The translations under genes and the position numbers were made by a program. A stretch of 49,558 bases of DNA from Pseudonocardia sp. SCN 73-27 (GTDB lineage: Bacteria > Actinomycetota > Actinomycetes > Mycobacteriales > Pseudonocardiaceae). The notes beneath the pieces are model-generated. The model was not told the origin of the DNA. It did not search any database and worked only from the letters and a program-made list of their open reading frames with translations. The DNA lies in the NCBI GenBank assembly GCA_001725415.1, contig MEGH01000032.1, positions 1-49,558 on the forward strand. Direction: 5' to 3'. This document shows, piece by piece, positions 18,849 through 27,374 of this stretch (position 1 is the stretch's first letter; each line of letters opens with the position of its first letter).

Positions 18849-18854
18849 TAGCGT
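18849..18854 (+). promoter_or_regulatory. Candidate leaderless -10 (TAGCGT) for murA
   Basis: TAGCGT ends 8 bases before GTG 18863, which supports that start over the longer open frame. No Shine-Dalgarno sequence lies in between. Confidence 0.45.
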
Positions 18855-18862
18855 CGTCGGCC

Positions 18863-20125
18863 GTGGCAGAGCATTTCGCGGTCCGCGGTGGCGCCCGTCT
18901 CGACGGCGCCGTCGACGTCGTCGGCGCCAAGAACAGCGTGCTCAAGCTCATGGCGGCGGCGCTGCTGGCCGAGGGCACCACGGTCCTCACCAACTGTCCG
19001 GAGATCCTCGACGTCCCGCTGATGGCCGAGGTGCTGCGCAGCCTGGGCTGCACGGTCACCGTCGACGGCGACACCGTCACGATCGACGTCCCCGCCGACC
19101 CGGGCGCCCAGGCCGACTACCGCTCGGTGTCGAAGCTGCGCGCCTCCGTGTGCGTGCTGGGCCCGCTCGTGGCCCGCTGCCGGCGCGCGGTCGTCCCGCT
19201 GCCCGGTGGCGACGCCATCGGCTCCCGTCCGCTCGACATGCACCAGAGCGGACTGCGCAAGCTCGGCGCGAGCACCGAGATCGAGCACGGGCGCGTCGTC
19301 GCCCAGGCCGACGAGCTGCACGGCGCCCAGATCTGGCTCGACTTCCCCAGCGTCGGTGCCACGGAGAACATCCTGATGGCCGCCGTGCTCGCCGAGGGCA
19401 CCACGATCATCGACAACGCCGCGCGCGAGCCCGAGATCGTCGACCTCTGCACGATGCTGCAGCGGATGGGCGCGAAGATCGACGGCGCCGGCTCCTCGAC
19501 GCTCACCGTCCACGGCGTCACCAGCCTCGCCCCGGCGCACCACCGTGTCATCGGCGACCGCATCGTCGGAGCCACCTGGGCGTTCGCCGCCGCGATGACG
19601 GGTGGCCGAGTCGACGTCCGCGGTGTCGACCCGCACCACCTCGAGCTCGTCCTCGACAAGCTGGGCTCGGCCGGGGCCCGGATCGCCCCGCACGACGACG
19701 GCTTCGCGGTGACGATGGACGGCCGCGCCCGCGCCGTCGACTTCGTGACGCTGCCCTACCCGGGCTTCGCCACCGACCTGCAGCCCATGGCGATCGCCCT
19801 CTCGGCGGTGGCCGACGGCACGTCGATGATCACGGAGAACGTGTTCGAGGGCCGGTTCCGGTTCGTCGAGGAGATGGTCCGCCTCGGTGCCGACGCCCGC
19901 ACCGACGGCCACCACGCCGTCGTCCGAGGGGTCGAGAAGCTCTCCAGTGCACCGGTGTGGGCCAGCGACATCCGCGCGGGCGCCGGGCTGGTGCTCGCCG
20001 GGCTGTGCGCCGACGGGGAGACCGTGGTGTGGGACGTCGACCACATCGACCGCGGCTACCCGCGTTTCGTCGAGAACCTGCAGGGTCTGGGCGCCGACAT
20101 CGAACGCGTCACCGTCGACGACTGA
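18863..20125 (+). CDS. murA: UDP-N-acetylglucosamine 1-carboxyvinyltransferase
   Basis: Adds enolpyruvate from PEP to UDP-GlcNAc, the first committed step of peptidoglycan synthesis; cytosolic. 420 aa from GTG 18863, standard length. The substrate Lys/Asn pair is in GAKNSVLK near the N-terminus, and [11 protein letters not shown] and GAGLVLAGL mark the second domain. The residue that is Cys115 in E. coli is Asp117 here ([15 protein letters not shown]). The same Cys-to-Asp change in mycobacteria prevents alkylation by fosfomycin. Confidence 0.97.
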   Translation: MAEHFAVRGGARLDGAVDVVGAKNSVLKLMAAALLAEGTTVLTNCPEILDVPLMAEVLRSLGCTVTVDGDTVTIDVPADPGAQADYRSVSKLRASVCVLGPLVARCRRAVVPLPGGDAIGSRPLDMHQSGLRKLGASTEIEHGRVVAQADELHGAQIWLDFPSVGATENILMAAVLAEGTTIIDNAAREPEIVDLCTMLQRMGAKIDGAGSSTLTVHGVTSLAPAHHRVIGDRIVGATWAFAAAMTGGRVDVRGVDPHHLELVLDKLGSAGARIAPHDDGFAVTMDGRARAVDFVTLPYPGFATDLQPMAIALSAVADGTSMITENVFEGRFRFVEEMVRLGADARTDGHHAVVRGVEKLSSAPVWASDIRAGAGLVLAGLCADGETVVWDVDHIDRGYPRFVENLQGLGADIERVTVDD

Positions 20126-20267
20126 GTGGTCGTGGCCGCGGCCGGAGCCGACCCACCCGGACGACCGGCGCACCGTCACGGTCGCTGTTGCACCGGACGG
20201 AGCAGTTCCGGTCGCACGAATCCCCCGATCGTGCGATCTTGCGGTCCACCCTGCGAGGAGGTCCCGA

Positions 20268-21098
20268 ATGGCCGATGTGTCGAGCGCGGCGTCCGACGCT
20301 GCCGGAACGGTCCGCGAGGCCGCCCGCAGCACGCCGGCCAAGGTGGCCGTGCGCGTCGGCATTCTGGCGTACGGCGTCACACACCTGCTGATCGCGTGGC
20401 TCGCGCTACAGGTCGCGTTCGGGAACTCGGGGCAGCGTACCGACCAGCAGGGCGCGTTCCAGACGCTCGCGCAGGGCACCGCGGGCCGCATCCTGCTGTG
20501 GGTGCTGGCGCTCGGGTTCGCCGCGGTCGCGCTGTGGCGGGCCGGTGAGGCGGCGGCCGGGTTCTCGTACCGGTCGTCGCACAAGGAGCAGATCTTCTCC
20601 CGGGTCACCAGCGGCGCGAAGGCCGTGATCTTCGCGGCGCTGACGGTGCTGGCGATCCGCACGGCACTGGGCGGGTCGTCGAGTGGCGGCGGCGGGCAGC
20701 AGGCCGCGGCGGGCGTGCTGGGCTGGCCGGGCGGTCAGTGGATCGTCGGCATCGCGGGGATCGTCATCGTCGTGGTCGGTGCGGTGACGGTGAAGAACGG
20801 CTGGCAGAAGAAGTTCACCGAGGACATGACGTTGCCGCTCGACCAGCACGCGCGGCGGGCCGCTGTGCGTACCGGGCAGGTCGGGACGATCGCGAAGGGC
20901 GTCGTCACCGCTCTGGTGGGGGTGCTGGTCGTCGTCGCGGCGGTGCGGTTCGACCCGAACCAGGCGAACGGGCTCGACTCGGCGCTGAAGACGCTCGCGG
21001 GGCAGCCGTTCGGGTCGGTGCTGCTGGTGCTGGTCGCGTTGGGGTTGGCCGCGTTCGGGGTGTTCTGCGCGTTCGACGCCAGGTACCACCGGGTGTGA
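20268..21098 (+). CDS. DUF1206 domain-containing membrane protein
   Basis: 276 aa from ATG 20268, with a strong ribosome-binding site GAGGAGG at 20254-20260. Six hydrophobic helices are arranged as three two-helix repeats; each repeat begins with a G(I/A)xAYGVxHLL-like or GxIAKGVV-like turn (ILAYGVTHLLIAWLALQVAF, VTSGAKAVIFAALTVLAIR, QVGTIAKGVVTALVGVLVV). That is the DUF1206 layout. Function unknown; frequent in Actinobacteria. A 142-base gap after murA holds nothing I can name. The next gene, the mutase, starts 99 bases on. Confidence 0.88.
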   Translation: MADVSSAASDAAGTVREAARSTPAKVAVRVGILAYGVTHLLIAWLALQVAFGNSGQRTDQQGAFQTLAQGTAGRILLWVLALGFAAVALWRAGEAAAGFSYRSSHKEQIFSRVTSGAKAVIFAALTVLAIRTALGGSSSGGGGQQAAAGVLGWPGGQWIVGIAGIVIVVVGAVTVKNGWQKKFTEDMTLPLDQHARRAAVRTGQVGTIAKGVVTALVGVLVVVAAVRFDPNQANGLDSALKTLAGQPFGSVLLVLVALGLAAFGVFCAFDARYHRV

Positions 21099-21151
21099 GC
21101 GAGTCGGTTCTTCCCGGGGCCGCGCCGCTCGCGTAGTTTCCCGACAGACGC

Positions 21152-21166
21152 TGCGTGGTATCCCAA
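21152..21166 (+). promoter_or_regulatory. Motif TGCGTGGTATCCC upstream of the MeaA-type mutase gene
   Basis: TGCGTGGTATCCC begins 46 bases before GTG 21198. The same 13 bases recur at 46250-46262, upstream of the double HBD gene. It does not fit the TAnnnT housekeeping pattern, so it may be an alternative-sigma promoter element or a regulator site. Confidence 0.4.
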
Positions 21167-21197
21167 CCGCGTTCGCAGCCGATGGCGGAGGTGTCCG

Positions 21198-23189
21198 GTG
21201 CCGTACCCGACCGACCACGAGCGCGATCGCCCTTGGGTGATCCGTACGTACGCCGGACACTCGTCGGCGGAGAAGTCCAACGCGCTCTACCGGCGCAACC
21301 TCGCCAAGGGCCAGACGGGCCTCTCCGTCGCCTTCGACCTGCCGACCCAGACCGGCTACGACCCCGATGACGAGCTCGCCAAGGGTGAGGTCGGCAAGGT
21401 CGGCGTGCCCGTCAGTCACATCGGCGACATGCGCACCCTCTTCGACGGCATCCCGATGGCCGAGGCAAACACCTCGATGACCATCAACGCCCCCGCGATG
21501 TGGATGCTCGCGCTCTACGTGGCCGTCGCCGACGAGCACGAGGCCCCCCGCGCCACACTCGCCGGGACGACGCAGAACGACATCGTCAAGGAGTACCTGT
21601 CCCGCGGGACGTACGTGTTCCCGCCGGCGCCGAGCATGCGGCTGATCGCCGACACGATCGCCTGGTCCGTCGCCAACATCCCCAAGTGGAACCCCATCAA
21701 CATCTGCAGCTACCACCTGCAGGAGGCCGGGGCGACGCCCGCGCAGGAGCTCGCGTTCTCGCTGTCGACGGCCATCGCCGTGCTCGACGCCGTCCGCGAC
21801 TCCGGGCAGGTGCCGCCGGAGAAGTTCGGCGACGTCGTCGGTCGCATCTCGTTCTTCGTCAACGCCGGGCTGCGGTTCGTCGAGGAGATGTGCAAGCTCC
21901 GTGCGCTCGGCCGGCTGTGGGACGAGATCACGTCGGAGCGCTACGGCGTCGAGAACCCCAAGCAGCGCAGGCTCCGCTATGGCGTGCAGGTCAACTCGCT
22001 CGGGCTCACCGAGGCCCAGCCGGAGAACAACGTCCAGCGCATCGTGCTCGAGATGCTGGCGGTGACGCTGTCACGCGACGCCCGCGCCCGCGCCGTCCAG
22101 CTCCCCGCCTGGAACGAGGCGCTGGGGCTGCCGCGGCCATGGGACCAGCAGTGGGCGCTGCGCATGCAACAGGTCCTTGCCTACGAGACCGACCTGCTCG
22201 AGTACGAGGACATCTTCGACGGCAGCCGTGTCGTCGAGGCCAAGGTGTCCGAGCTGATCGAGGGCGCCCGCGCGGAGATCGACCGCGTCGCCGAGATGGG
22301 TGGCGCCGTCGCGGCCGTGGAGAACGGCTACATGAAGGGCGAGCTGGTCAGCGCGCTTGCCGAGCGCCGCCGGCGGATCGAGTCGGGTGAGGACGTCGTG
22401 GTGGGCGTCAACAAGTTCGACACCACCGAGCCCAGCCCGTTGCAGGCCGAGGGCGCCGCCGCGATCGAGACCGTCGACCCGGCCGTGGAGGCCGCTGCCG
22501 TCGAGGCCATCACGCAGTGGCGTGCGAACCGCGACCAGGCGGAGGTCGACGCCGCCCTCGACGCGCTGCGCGACGCCGCCAAGACCGACGCCAACCTCAT
22601 GGACACCTCCATCGCCTGCGCCAAGGCCGGGGTGACGACGGGGGAGTGGGCGGGCGCGCTGCGCGGTATCTTCGGCGAGTTCCGGGCGCCGACGGGCGTC
22701 TCCGCGGCCGTCGCCTCGGGGGAGGCCGCCACCGAGATCGGTGAGGTGCGTGCCCGGGTCAAGGCTGCAGGTGAGGAGCTGGGCGAGCGGCTGCGCATGC
22801 TCGTCGGCAAACCGGGTCTCGACGGGCACTCCAACGGTGCCGAGCAGGTCGCCGTGCGCGCCCGCGACGTCGGGTTCGAGGTGATCTACCAGGGCATCCG
22901 GCTCACGCCGTCGGAGATCGTGGCCGCCGCCGTGCAGGAGGGCGTGCACGTCGTCGGGCTGTCGGTGCTGTCGGGCTCGCACCTGGAGGTCGTGCCCGCG
23001 GTCGTCGACGGTCTGCGCGCCGCCGGTGCCGACGACGTCCCCGTCGTCGTGGGCGGGATCATCCCGGAGGGCGACGCGACGGCGTTGCGGGACAAGGGAG
23101 TCGCGGCGGTTTTCACGCCGAAGGACTTCCGGCTGACCGAGATGATGGACGCCATCGTGACCCTGGTCCGCGAGGCGCACGGCCTCTGA
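21198..23189 (+). CDS. meaA: Coenzyme B12-dependent acyl-CoA mutase, MeaA/ethylmalonyl-CoA mutase type
   Basis: 663 aa. The N-terminal TIM-barrel region (RTYAGHSSAEKSNALYRRNL, SVAFDLPTQTGYD, NTSMTINAPAMWMLALY, PKWNPINICSYHLQEAGATP) binds acyl-CoA. The C-terminal B12 domain has the base-off motif DGHSNG at residues 542-547, followed by GLSVLSGSH and VVVGGIIPEGD. By memory the sequence follows Streptomyces MeaA closely; such proteins act as (2R)-ethylmalonyl-CoA mutase, making methylsuccinyl-CoA in C2 assimilation. Methylmalonyl-CoA mutase itself is less likely because the N-terminal extension is short. Start GTG 21198 has GGCGGAGG upstream. The cofactor enzyme is at 18135-18725. Neither ccr nor the meaB chaperone is in the window. 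Confidence 0.9.
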   Translation: MPYPTDHERDRPWVIRTYAGHSSAEKSNALYRRNLAKGQTGLSVAFDLPTQTGYDPDDELAKGEVGKVGVPVSHIGDMRTLFDGIPMAEANTSMTINAPAMWMLALYVAVADEHEAPRATLAGTTQNDIVKEYLSRGTYVFPPAPSMRLIADTIAWSVANIPKWNPINICSYHLQEAGATPAQELAFSLSTAIAVLDAVRDSGQVPPEKFGDVVGRISFFVNAGLRFVEEMCKLRALGRLWDEITSERYGVENPKQRRLRYGVQVNSLGLTEAQPENNVQRIVLEMLAVTLSRDARARAVQLPAWNEALGLPRPWDQQWALRMQQVLAYETDLLEYEDIFDGSRVVEAKVSELIEGARAEIDRVAEMGGAVAAVENGYMKGELVSALAERRRRIESGEDVVVGVNKFDTTEPSPLQAEGAAAIETVDPAVEAAAVEAITQWRANRDQAEVDAALDALRDAAKTDANLMDTSIACAKAGVTTGEWAGALRGIFGEFRAPTGVSAAVASGEAATEIGEVRARVKAAGEELGERLRMLVGKPGLDGHSNGAEQVAVRARDVGFEVIYQGIRLTPSEIVAAAVQEGVHVVGLSVLSGSHLEVVPAVVDGLRAAGADDVPVVVGGIIPEGDATALRDKGVAAVFTPKDFRLTEMMDAIVTLVREAHGL

Positions 23190-23198
23190 GTCACCTCT

Positions 23199-23222
23199 CG
23201 TCGAGCTCGGCGGGGCTCGACG
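23199..23222. terminator. Terminator hairpin after the mutase gene
   Basis: Perfect 8-bp inverted repeat CGTCGAGC (23199-23206) / GCTCGACG (23215-23222), 9 bases after the mutase stop, between two convergent genes. No T-tract. Confidence 0.6.
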
Positions 23223-23250
23223 TGTGTCGCGGACCGGCTCGGCTCGGAGC

Positions 23251-24051
23251 TCAGTCCTCGTCGACCTTCTCCTCGCCGCGCCGGCGGAAGAAGGCGAACC
23301 CGGGGATGCCGAGGATGGCCTGCCGGACCTCCTTGAGGACGTCGAGCAGCTCGTGGACGTCGGGTCCGACGCGGTCGAGCGTCGCCAGGATCGGCATGAT
23401 GTCGTTCTCGAGGTGCTCGGTGAGCTGCGGCAGGTGGTCGACGAGCCGGATCGCGGCGCGCACCTCGTCCTCCGACAGCTCCTCCACGAACTTGCGCGCC
23501 AGCGGTGCGGCGCGCTTCGACACGGGCTCCCAGGTCGCGAGCAGGGCGGCGGCGGCGTCGGACGTCGACCCCGCGGACCCGACGATCACGTCGGCCCGCC
23601 GCGCGACGACCGCCGCGCCGTCGACCACCTCGCCCGCCTGCCGGGCGACCCCTTGTGCCGCACCGACGAGAGTCGCCGCCTCCGTCGCGACGCCGCCGGC
23701 GGTCCGGACGACCGTCTCGGCGTCGGCCGCGACCCCGCCGACGGTGGCGACGAGCTTCTCCGCGGTGGCGACCACCGTGGACGTGCGGGCGACGATCCCG
23801 CCGACCTCGGCGAGCAGCGCGTCCACGGAGTCGACGCTGCCGTCGACCCGGTCGAGCAGCCCGTCGACCCGGTCGGCGATGCCGGTGATGCGTCCGACGA
23901 GCGCCTCGGCGCCGTCGAGGAGCCTGCCCGCCCGCTCGGGGAGCTCCCCGGCGATGCCGACGGCGTCCCCGGTCCAGCCGGCGACCGCGCGGGCACCGGC
24001 GAGGACGTCGGACGGTCCGAGGACGGGGAGTCCGGCGATGCGCACGACCAT
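23251..24051 (-). CDS. Hypothetical coil-rich protein, Pseudonocardiales-type
   Basis: 266 aa from ATG 24051; ATGs at 24060 and 24063 are alternatives. The middle (~residues 35-150) is a run of near-heptad units rich in Val, Ala, Gly and Asp (VDGLLDRVDGSVDSVDALL, TVVATAEKLVATVGGVAADA, GGVATEAATLVGAAQGVARQ), which should form a long amphipathic helix bundle. The C-terminus is a conserved globular piece (RLVDHLPQLTEHLENDIMPI, ATLDRVGPDVHELL, GIPGFAFFRRR). I recall homologues in databases labelled RuBisCO large subunit, but no RuBisCO motif is visible here. No signal peptide or clear membrane span. Function unknown. Confidence 0.75.
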   Translation of the reverse strand: MVVRIAGLPVLGPSDVLAGARAVAGWTGDAVGIAGELPERAGRLLDGAEALVGRITGIADRVDGLLDRVDGSVDSVDALLAEVGGIVARTSTVVATAEKLVATVGGVAADAETVVRTAGGVATEAATLVGAAQGVARQAGEVVDGAAVVARRADVIVGSAGSTSDAAAALLATWEPVSKRAAPLARKFVEELSEDEVRAAIRLVDHLPQLTEHLENDIMPILATLDRVGPDVHELLDVLKEVRQAILGIPGFAFFRRRGEEKVDED

Positions 24052-24189
24052 GCCCTGCATCATGTCCCATCGGACCCATGGGCCGCCGGATCGGGCGGCC
24101 GAGCACACGTCGTTCTGGGGTTACCCGTCGTATCCGGGGTCATGGCCGCCGATCGGGTGAACGTTCGGTTCCGGTCGGAGCGGCGATTG

Positions 24190-24248
24190 CGGTCGGATAA
24201 CGACCGTCGATCCCTGTCCGGTGGCGCCTCGCGAGAACCCCTAGGTTC
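24190..24248. promoter_or_regulatory. Candidate operators and -10 upstream of the ehu operon
   Basis: Two dyads lie in the 274-base gap: CGGTCG-GATAA-CGACCG (24190-24206; CGGTCGGA also occurs at 24172-24179) and GAACC-CCTA-GGTTC (24235-24248). TAGGTT (24242-24247) inside the second is a plausible -10, giving a ~70-base leader to ATG 24326. A regulator bound at the second dyad would cover the promoter. Confidence 0.4.
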
Positions 24249-24325
24249 GACAACGGCGGCGGTGCCCTCCGGCGAGGACACCGCGCGCTCGAGACCCACC
24301 GACGAGCGAGCCCAGGGAGTCGACG

Positions 24326-25222
24326 ATGACCGGCAGGACGTGGAGCAGGCGGGAGTTCTTCCGACGCAGCGCCGTGGCGGGAGCCGTGGTTCTCGGAGGT
24401 CCCGCATTGATCTCGGCGTGCACCAGCACCAACGCCGGAGGCAACGTCCTCGACAACGCCCGCAGCGCAGGGAAGATCAAGATCGGCATCGCGGGTGAGG
24501 AGCCCTACGGGTTCACCGACACGTCCGGCAAGGTCACCGGCGAGGCGCCCGAGGTGGCGCGCGCGGTGCTCAAGGCGATCGGCATCAACGACGTCCAGGC
24601 CGAACAGGTCGAGTTCGGCCAGCTGATCCCGGCGCTCAACGCCAACCAGTACGACATGGTGTGCGCGGGTATGAACATCACGTCCGCCCGCTGCCAGCAG
24701 GCCACGTTCTCCATACCCGACTACTCGGCGAAGACCGCGTTCCTGGTGCCGAAGGGCAACCCGCAGGGCATCGCCACGTTCCAGGACGTTGCGTCGAAGA
24801 ACGTGCAGCTCGCCGTGCTCAGCGCTGCCGTCGAGCAGGGGTACGCCAAGGACGCGGGCGTACCGGACGGCAACGTCCAGGCCTTCCCCGACCAGAACGC
24901 GCTGCTGCAGGCGGTCACGGCGGGCCGCGTCGGCGCCGCCGCGCTGACCGACATCTCGCTGAAGTGGCTGGCGAGCAAGAACCCGTCGGCGAACGTCGAG
25001 GTCACCACGGGATTCGACCCCGTGCAGAACGGCCAGCCGGTCGTCTCGGCGGGCGGGTTCGTGTTCCGCAAGGCCGACACCCCGCTCGTCCAGGCGTTCA
25101 ACGGTGCGCTGGACACCCTGCACAAGAACGGTCAGTGGGTCACGATCGCGCAGCCGTTCGGGTTCACGCAGGCCAACCTGCCGGCGGCGGACCTGACGAC
25201 CGAGAAGCTCTGCGCCGCCTGA
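24326..25222 (+). CDS. ehuB: Ectoine/hydroxyectoine-type ABC transporter substrate-binding lipoprotein
   Basis: 298 aa from ATG 24326 (ribosome-binding site CAGGGAG). The N-terminus is a Tat-type lipoprotein signal: twin Arg in RREFFRRS, hydrophobic core, lipobox LISAC. The mature part is a polar amino-acid-type SBP (IKIGIAGEEPYGFTDTSGKV, TGEAPEVARAVLKAIG, YDMVCAGMNITSARC, FSIPDYSAKTAFLVPKGNPQ). The GEAPEVA block, the RC pair after MNIT and the C-terminal PFGFTQANLPAADLTTEKLC are the EhuB pattern. It heads a four-gene operon, ehuBCDA. A second EhuB-like SBP is encoded convergently at 27375-28253. Substrate by homology only. Confidence 0.88.
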   Translation: MTGRTWSRREFFRRSAVAGAVVLGGPALISACTSTNAGGNVLDNARSAGKIKIGIAGEEPYGFTDTSGKVTGEAPEVARAVLKAIGINDVQAEQVEFGQLIPALNANQYDMVCAGMNITSARCQQATFSIPDYSAKTAFLVPKGNPQGIATFQDVASKNVQLAVLSAAVEQGYAKDAGVPDGNVQAFPDQNALLQAVTAGRVGAAALTDISLKWLASKNPSANVEVTTGFDPVQNGQPVVSAGGFVFRKADTPLVQAFNGALDTLHKNGQWVTIAQPFGFTQANLPAADLTTEKLCAA

Positions 25223-25232
25223 CCGGGCGCCC

Positions 25233-25940
25233 GTGGACAACCTCGGAACATTCCTGTCGGTCCTGTCCCAGGGCCTGCCGTTCACGATCATCGCGACGGT
25301 CGCCGGCATCCTCCTGACGATCGTGCTGTCGTTCGTCGCGGGGCTCGCGCTCATGTCGTCGTCGAAGACCGTGCGGGTGATCTCCCGCATCTACGTGGAG
25401 GGGCTGCGCGGCACGTCGGAGGTCGTGCAGCTGTTCTGGATCTTCTTCGCGCTGCCCGTGCTCGTCGGGTTCCAGATCGTGCCCATCTGGGCCGGCATCC
25501 TCGTGCTCGGGCTGAACCACGGCGCCTACGGGGCGGAGATCGTGCGCGGCGCCGTCCAGTCGGTGCCGCGCGCCCAGGTCGAGGGCGCGATCGCGCTCAG
25601 CATGACGCCGGCGCAGCGGATGCGTCGTGTGATCCTGCCGCAGGCGGTCGTCGAGATGCTGCCGTCGTTCAACAACCTGTTCATCCAGCTGCTCAAGAGC
25701 ACCGCGCTGCTGTCGTTCGTCTCGATCAACGAGATCACCCGGCAGGCCCAGCAGGTCCTGGTGCCCCGGTTCAACCCGCAGGCGTTCCAGATCTTCCTGC
25801 TCCTGCTGGTGATGTACCTGATCATGTCGCTGGTCATCACGGCGATCATGCGGACGCTCGAACGCGTCGCCGCGGCCCGGGTGGGGCGGAAGCCGTCGGC
25901 ACGGTCGCGCAGCCAGGCGACAGGGGCGGGGATCGCGTGA
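25233..25940 (+). CDS. ehuC: Ectoine/hydroxyectoine-type ABC transporter permease
   Basis: 235 aa from GTG 25233, 10 bases after ehuB. Polar amino-acid permease family with five hydrophobic segments. The EAA loop that contacts the ATPase is EGAIALSMTPAQRMRRVILP. Conserved YVEGLRGTSEVVQLFWIFF near the N-terminus. The C-terminus is basic (GRKPSARSRSQ). It forms the membrane channel with EhuD. The stop overlaps the next start (GTGA). Confidence 0.87.
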   Translation: MDNLGTFLSVLSQGLPFTIIATVAGILLTIVLSFVAGLALMSSSKTVRVISRIYVEGLRGTSEVVQLFWIFFALPVLVGFQIVPIWAGILVLGLNHGAYGAEIVRGAVQSVPRAQVEGAIALSMTPAQRMRRVILPQAVVEMLPSFNNLFIQLLKSTALLSFVSINEITRQAQQVLVPRFNPQAFQIFLLLLVMYLIMSLVITAIMRTLERVAAARVGRKPSARSRSQATGAGIA

Positions 25941-26590
25941 ACGTCTGGGACTGGAACTTCGCCGGGCAGATCATCCCGGCGCTGCTCAACGGGCTGCGCA
26001 TCACCCTGATCGCGACGGTCCTCGGCTCGCTCATCGCGTTCGTCCTCGGGCTGGTGCTGGCGATCCTCGGGCGCGGGCCGCGGCCGGTGCGGATCGTCGT
26101 CCGGGCGATCGTGGAGTTCATCCGCAGCACCCCGTTGCTGGTGCAGGTGTACTTCCTGTTCTTCGTGCTGCCGGCGTTCGGCGTCGTGCTGCCCGCGTTG
26201 ACCGTCGGAGTGCTGGCGTTGGGCGTGCACTACGCGACGTACACGTCCGAGGTCTACCGCGCCGGGATCGACGCCGTGCCCCGTGGGCAGTGGGAGGCCG
26301 CGACCGCGCTGAGCCTGCCACGGACGCGGGTGTGGACGGGAGTCGTTCTGCCGCAGGCGATCCCGCGGGTGCTGCCCGCGCTGGGCAACTACGTCATCTC
26401 GATGTTCAAGGAGACCCCGCTGCTCATCGGGATCGGCGTCCTCGACATCGTGGGGCAGGTCCGCGAGGTGGGCGGGCAGTCGTTCCGTTACGTCGAGGCC
26501 TACACCCTGGCCGGCCTGCTTTTCCTGCTGCTGAGCTACCCGGCGTCGCTGGCCGTCCGGAGATTGGAGCGCCGCCGTGCCGTCCGTTGA
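25937..26590 (+). CDS. ehuD: Ectoine/hydroxyectoine-type ABC transporter permease
   Basis: 217 aa from GTG 25937, overlapping ehuC by 4 bases. Same permease family as EhuC: IVEFIRSTPLLVQVYFLFFV, and the EAA loop WEAATALSLPRTRVWTGVVL. Several membrane helices. It overlaps ehuA by 14 bases, so all three downstream genes are translationally coupled. Confidence 0.87.
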   Translation: MNVWDWNFAGQIIPALLNGLRITLIATVLGSLIAFVLGLVLAILGRGPRPVRIVVRAIVEFIRSTPLLVQVYFLFFVLPAFGVVLPALTVGVLALGVHYATYTSEVYRAGIDAVPRGQWEAATALSLPRTRVWTGVVLPQAIPRVLPALGNYVISMFKETPLLIGIGVLDIVGQVREVGGQSFRYVEAYTLAGLLFLLLSYPASLAVRRLERRRAVR

Positions 26591-27371
26591 GAAGTCCGGC
26601 GCTGATCCGATGATCGCCTTCGACGGCGTCGAGAAGCGCTTCGGGGACAACGTCGTCCTGTCGGAGCTGAGCTTCACCGTCGCCCCCGGCGAGCACGTCT
26701 GTCTCATCGGGCCCTCCGGCTCGGGCAAGACGACGATCCTGCGGCTGCTCATGACGCTCGAGAAGTGCGACGCCGGGACCATCACCGTCGGCGGGACCTC
26801 GCTGTCGCACATGGAGAAGAACGGCAAGCTCGTCCCCGCCGACGAGAAACACGTCCGCGACGTGCGCAAACGCATCGGCATGGTGTTCCAGCAGTTCAAC
26901 CTCTTCCCCAACATGACGGTGCGCGGCAACCTGGTAGAGGCGCCGACCCGCGTGCTGGGGCTGTCCAAGGACGAGGCCGACGCCCGCGCGAAGGAACTGC
27001 TCGACCTCGTCGGCCTCGGCGACCGGATCGACTCCCATCCCACCCAGCTCTCCGGCGGGCAGCAGCAGCGCGTCGCGATCGCCCGGGCGCTGGCCATGCG
27101 TCCCGACGTCCTGCTGCTCGACGAGGTGACCTCCGCGCTCGACCCCGAGCTCGTCGCCGGGGTGCTGAAGCTGTTGAGCGACATCGGGTCCAGCACCGAC
27201 ATCACGTTCCTGTGCGTCACCCACGAGATGGGCTTCGCCCGGGACTTCTCCGACCGCGTGATGATGTTCGACGGTGGCCGTGTCATCGAGGACGCCGCCC
27301 CCGAGAAGCTCTTCACCGCGCCCGAGCACGAGCGGACGCAGGCGTTCCTGCACGCGGTGGTCGACCGCTGA
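26577..27371 (+). CDS. ehuA: Ectoine/hydroxyectoine-type ABC transporter ATPase
   Basis: 264 aa from GTG 26577; ATG 26610 would start at MIAFDGVEK. Walker A GPSGSGKT, Q-loop FQQFN, signature LSGGQQQRVAIARAL, Walker B VLLLDEVTSALDPE, switch His in CVTHEMGFARD. Close to GlnQ/HisP ATPases. It contains a small insertion (GTSLSHMEKNGKLVPADEKH) between Walker A and the Q-loop, as in the Ehu/polar amino-acid group. It ends 3 bases from the stop of the convergent second SBP gene. Confidence 0.9.
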   Translation: MPSVEKSGADPMIAFDGVEKRFGDNVVLSELSFTVAPGEHVCLIGPSGSGKTTILRLLMTLEKCDAGTITVGGTSLSHMEKNGKLVPADEKHVRDVRKRIGMVFQQFNLFPNMTVRGNLVEAPTRVLGLSKDEADARAKELLDLVGLGDRIDSHPTQLSGGQQQRVAIARALAMRPDVLLLDEVTSALDPELVAGVLKLLSDIGSSTDITFLCVTHEMGFARDFSDRVMMFDGGRVIEDAAPEKLFTAPEHERTQAFLHAVVDR

Positions 27372-27374
27372 GGA

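Noticed and set aside
21099-21197. Cobalamin riboswitch upstream of the B12-dependent mutase.
   Set aside because: The 99-base gap is too short and no B12-box-like sequence or multi-stem structure is visible.
23251-24051. RuBisCO large-subunit function for the coil-rich protein.
   Set aside because: No RuBisCO active-site motif or length; the sequence is mainly heptad-like helix. I treat that label as a propagated misannotation.
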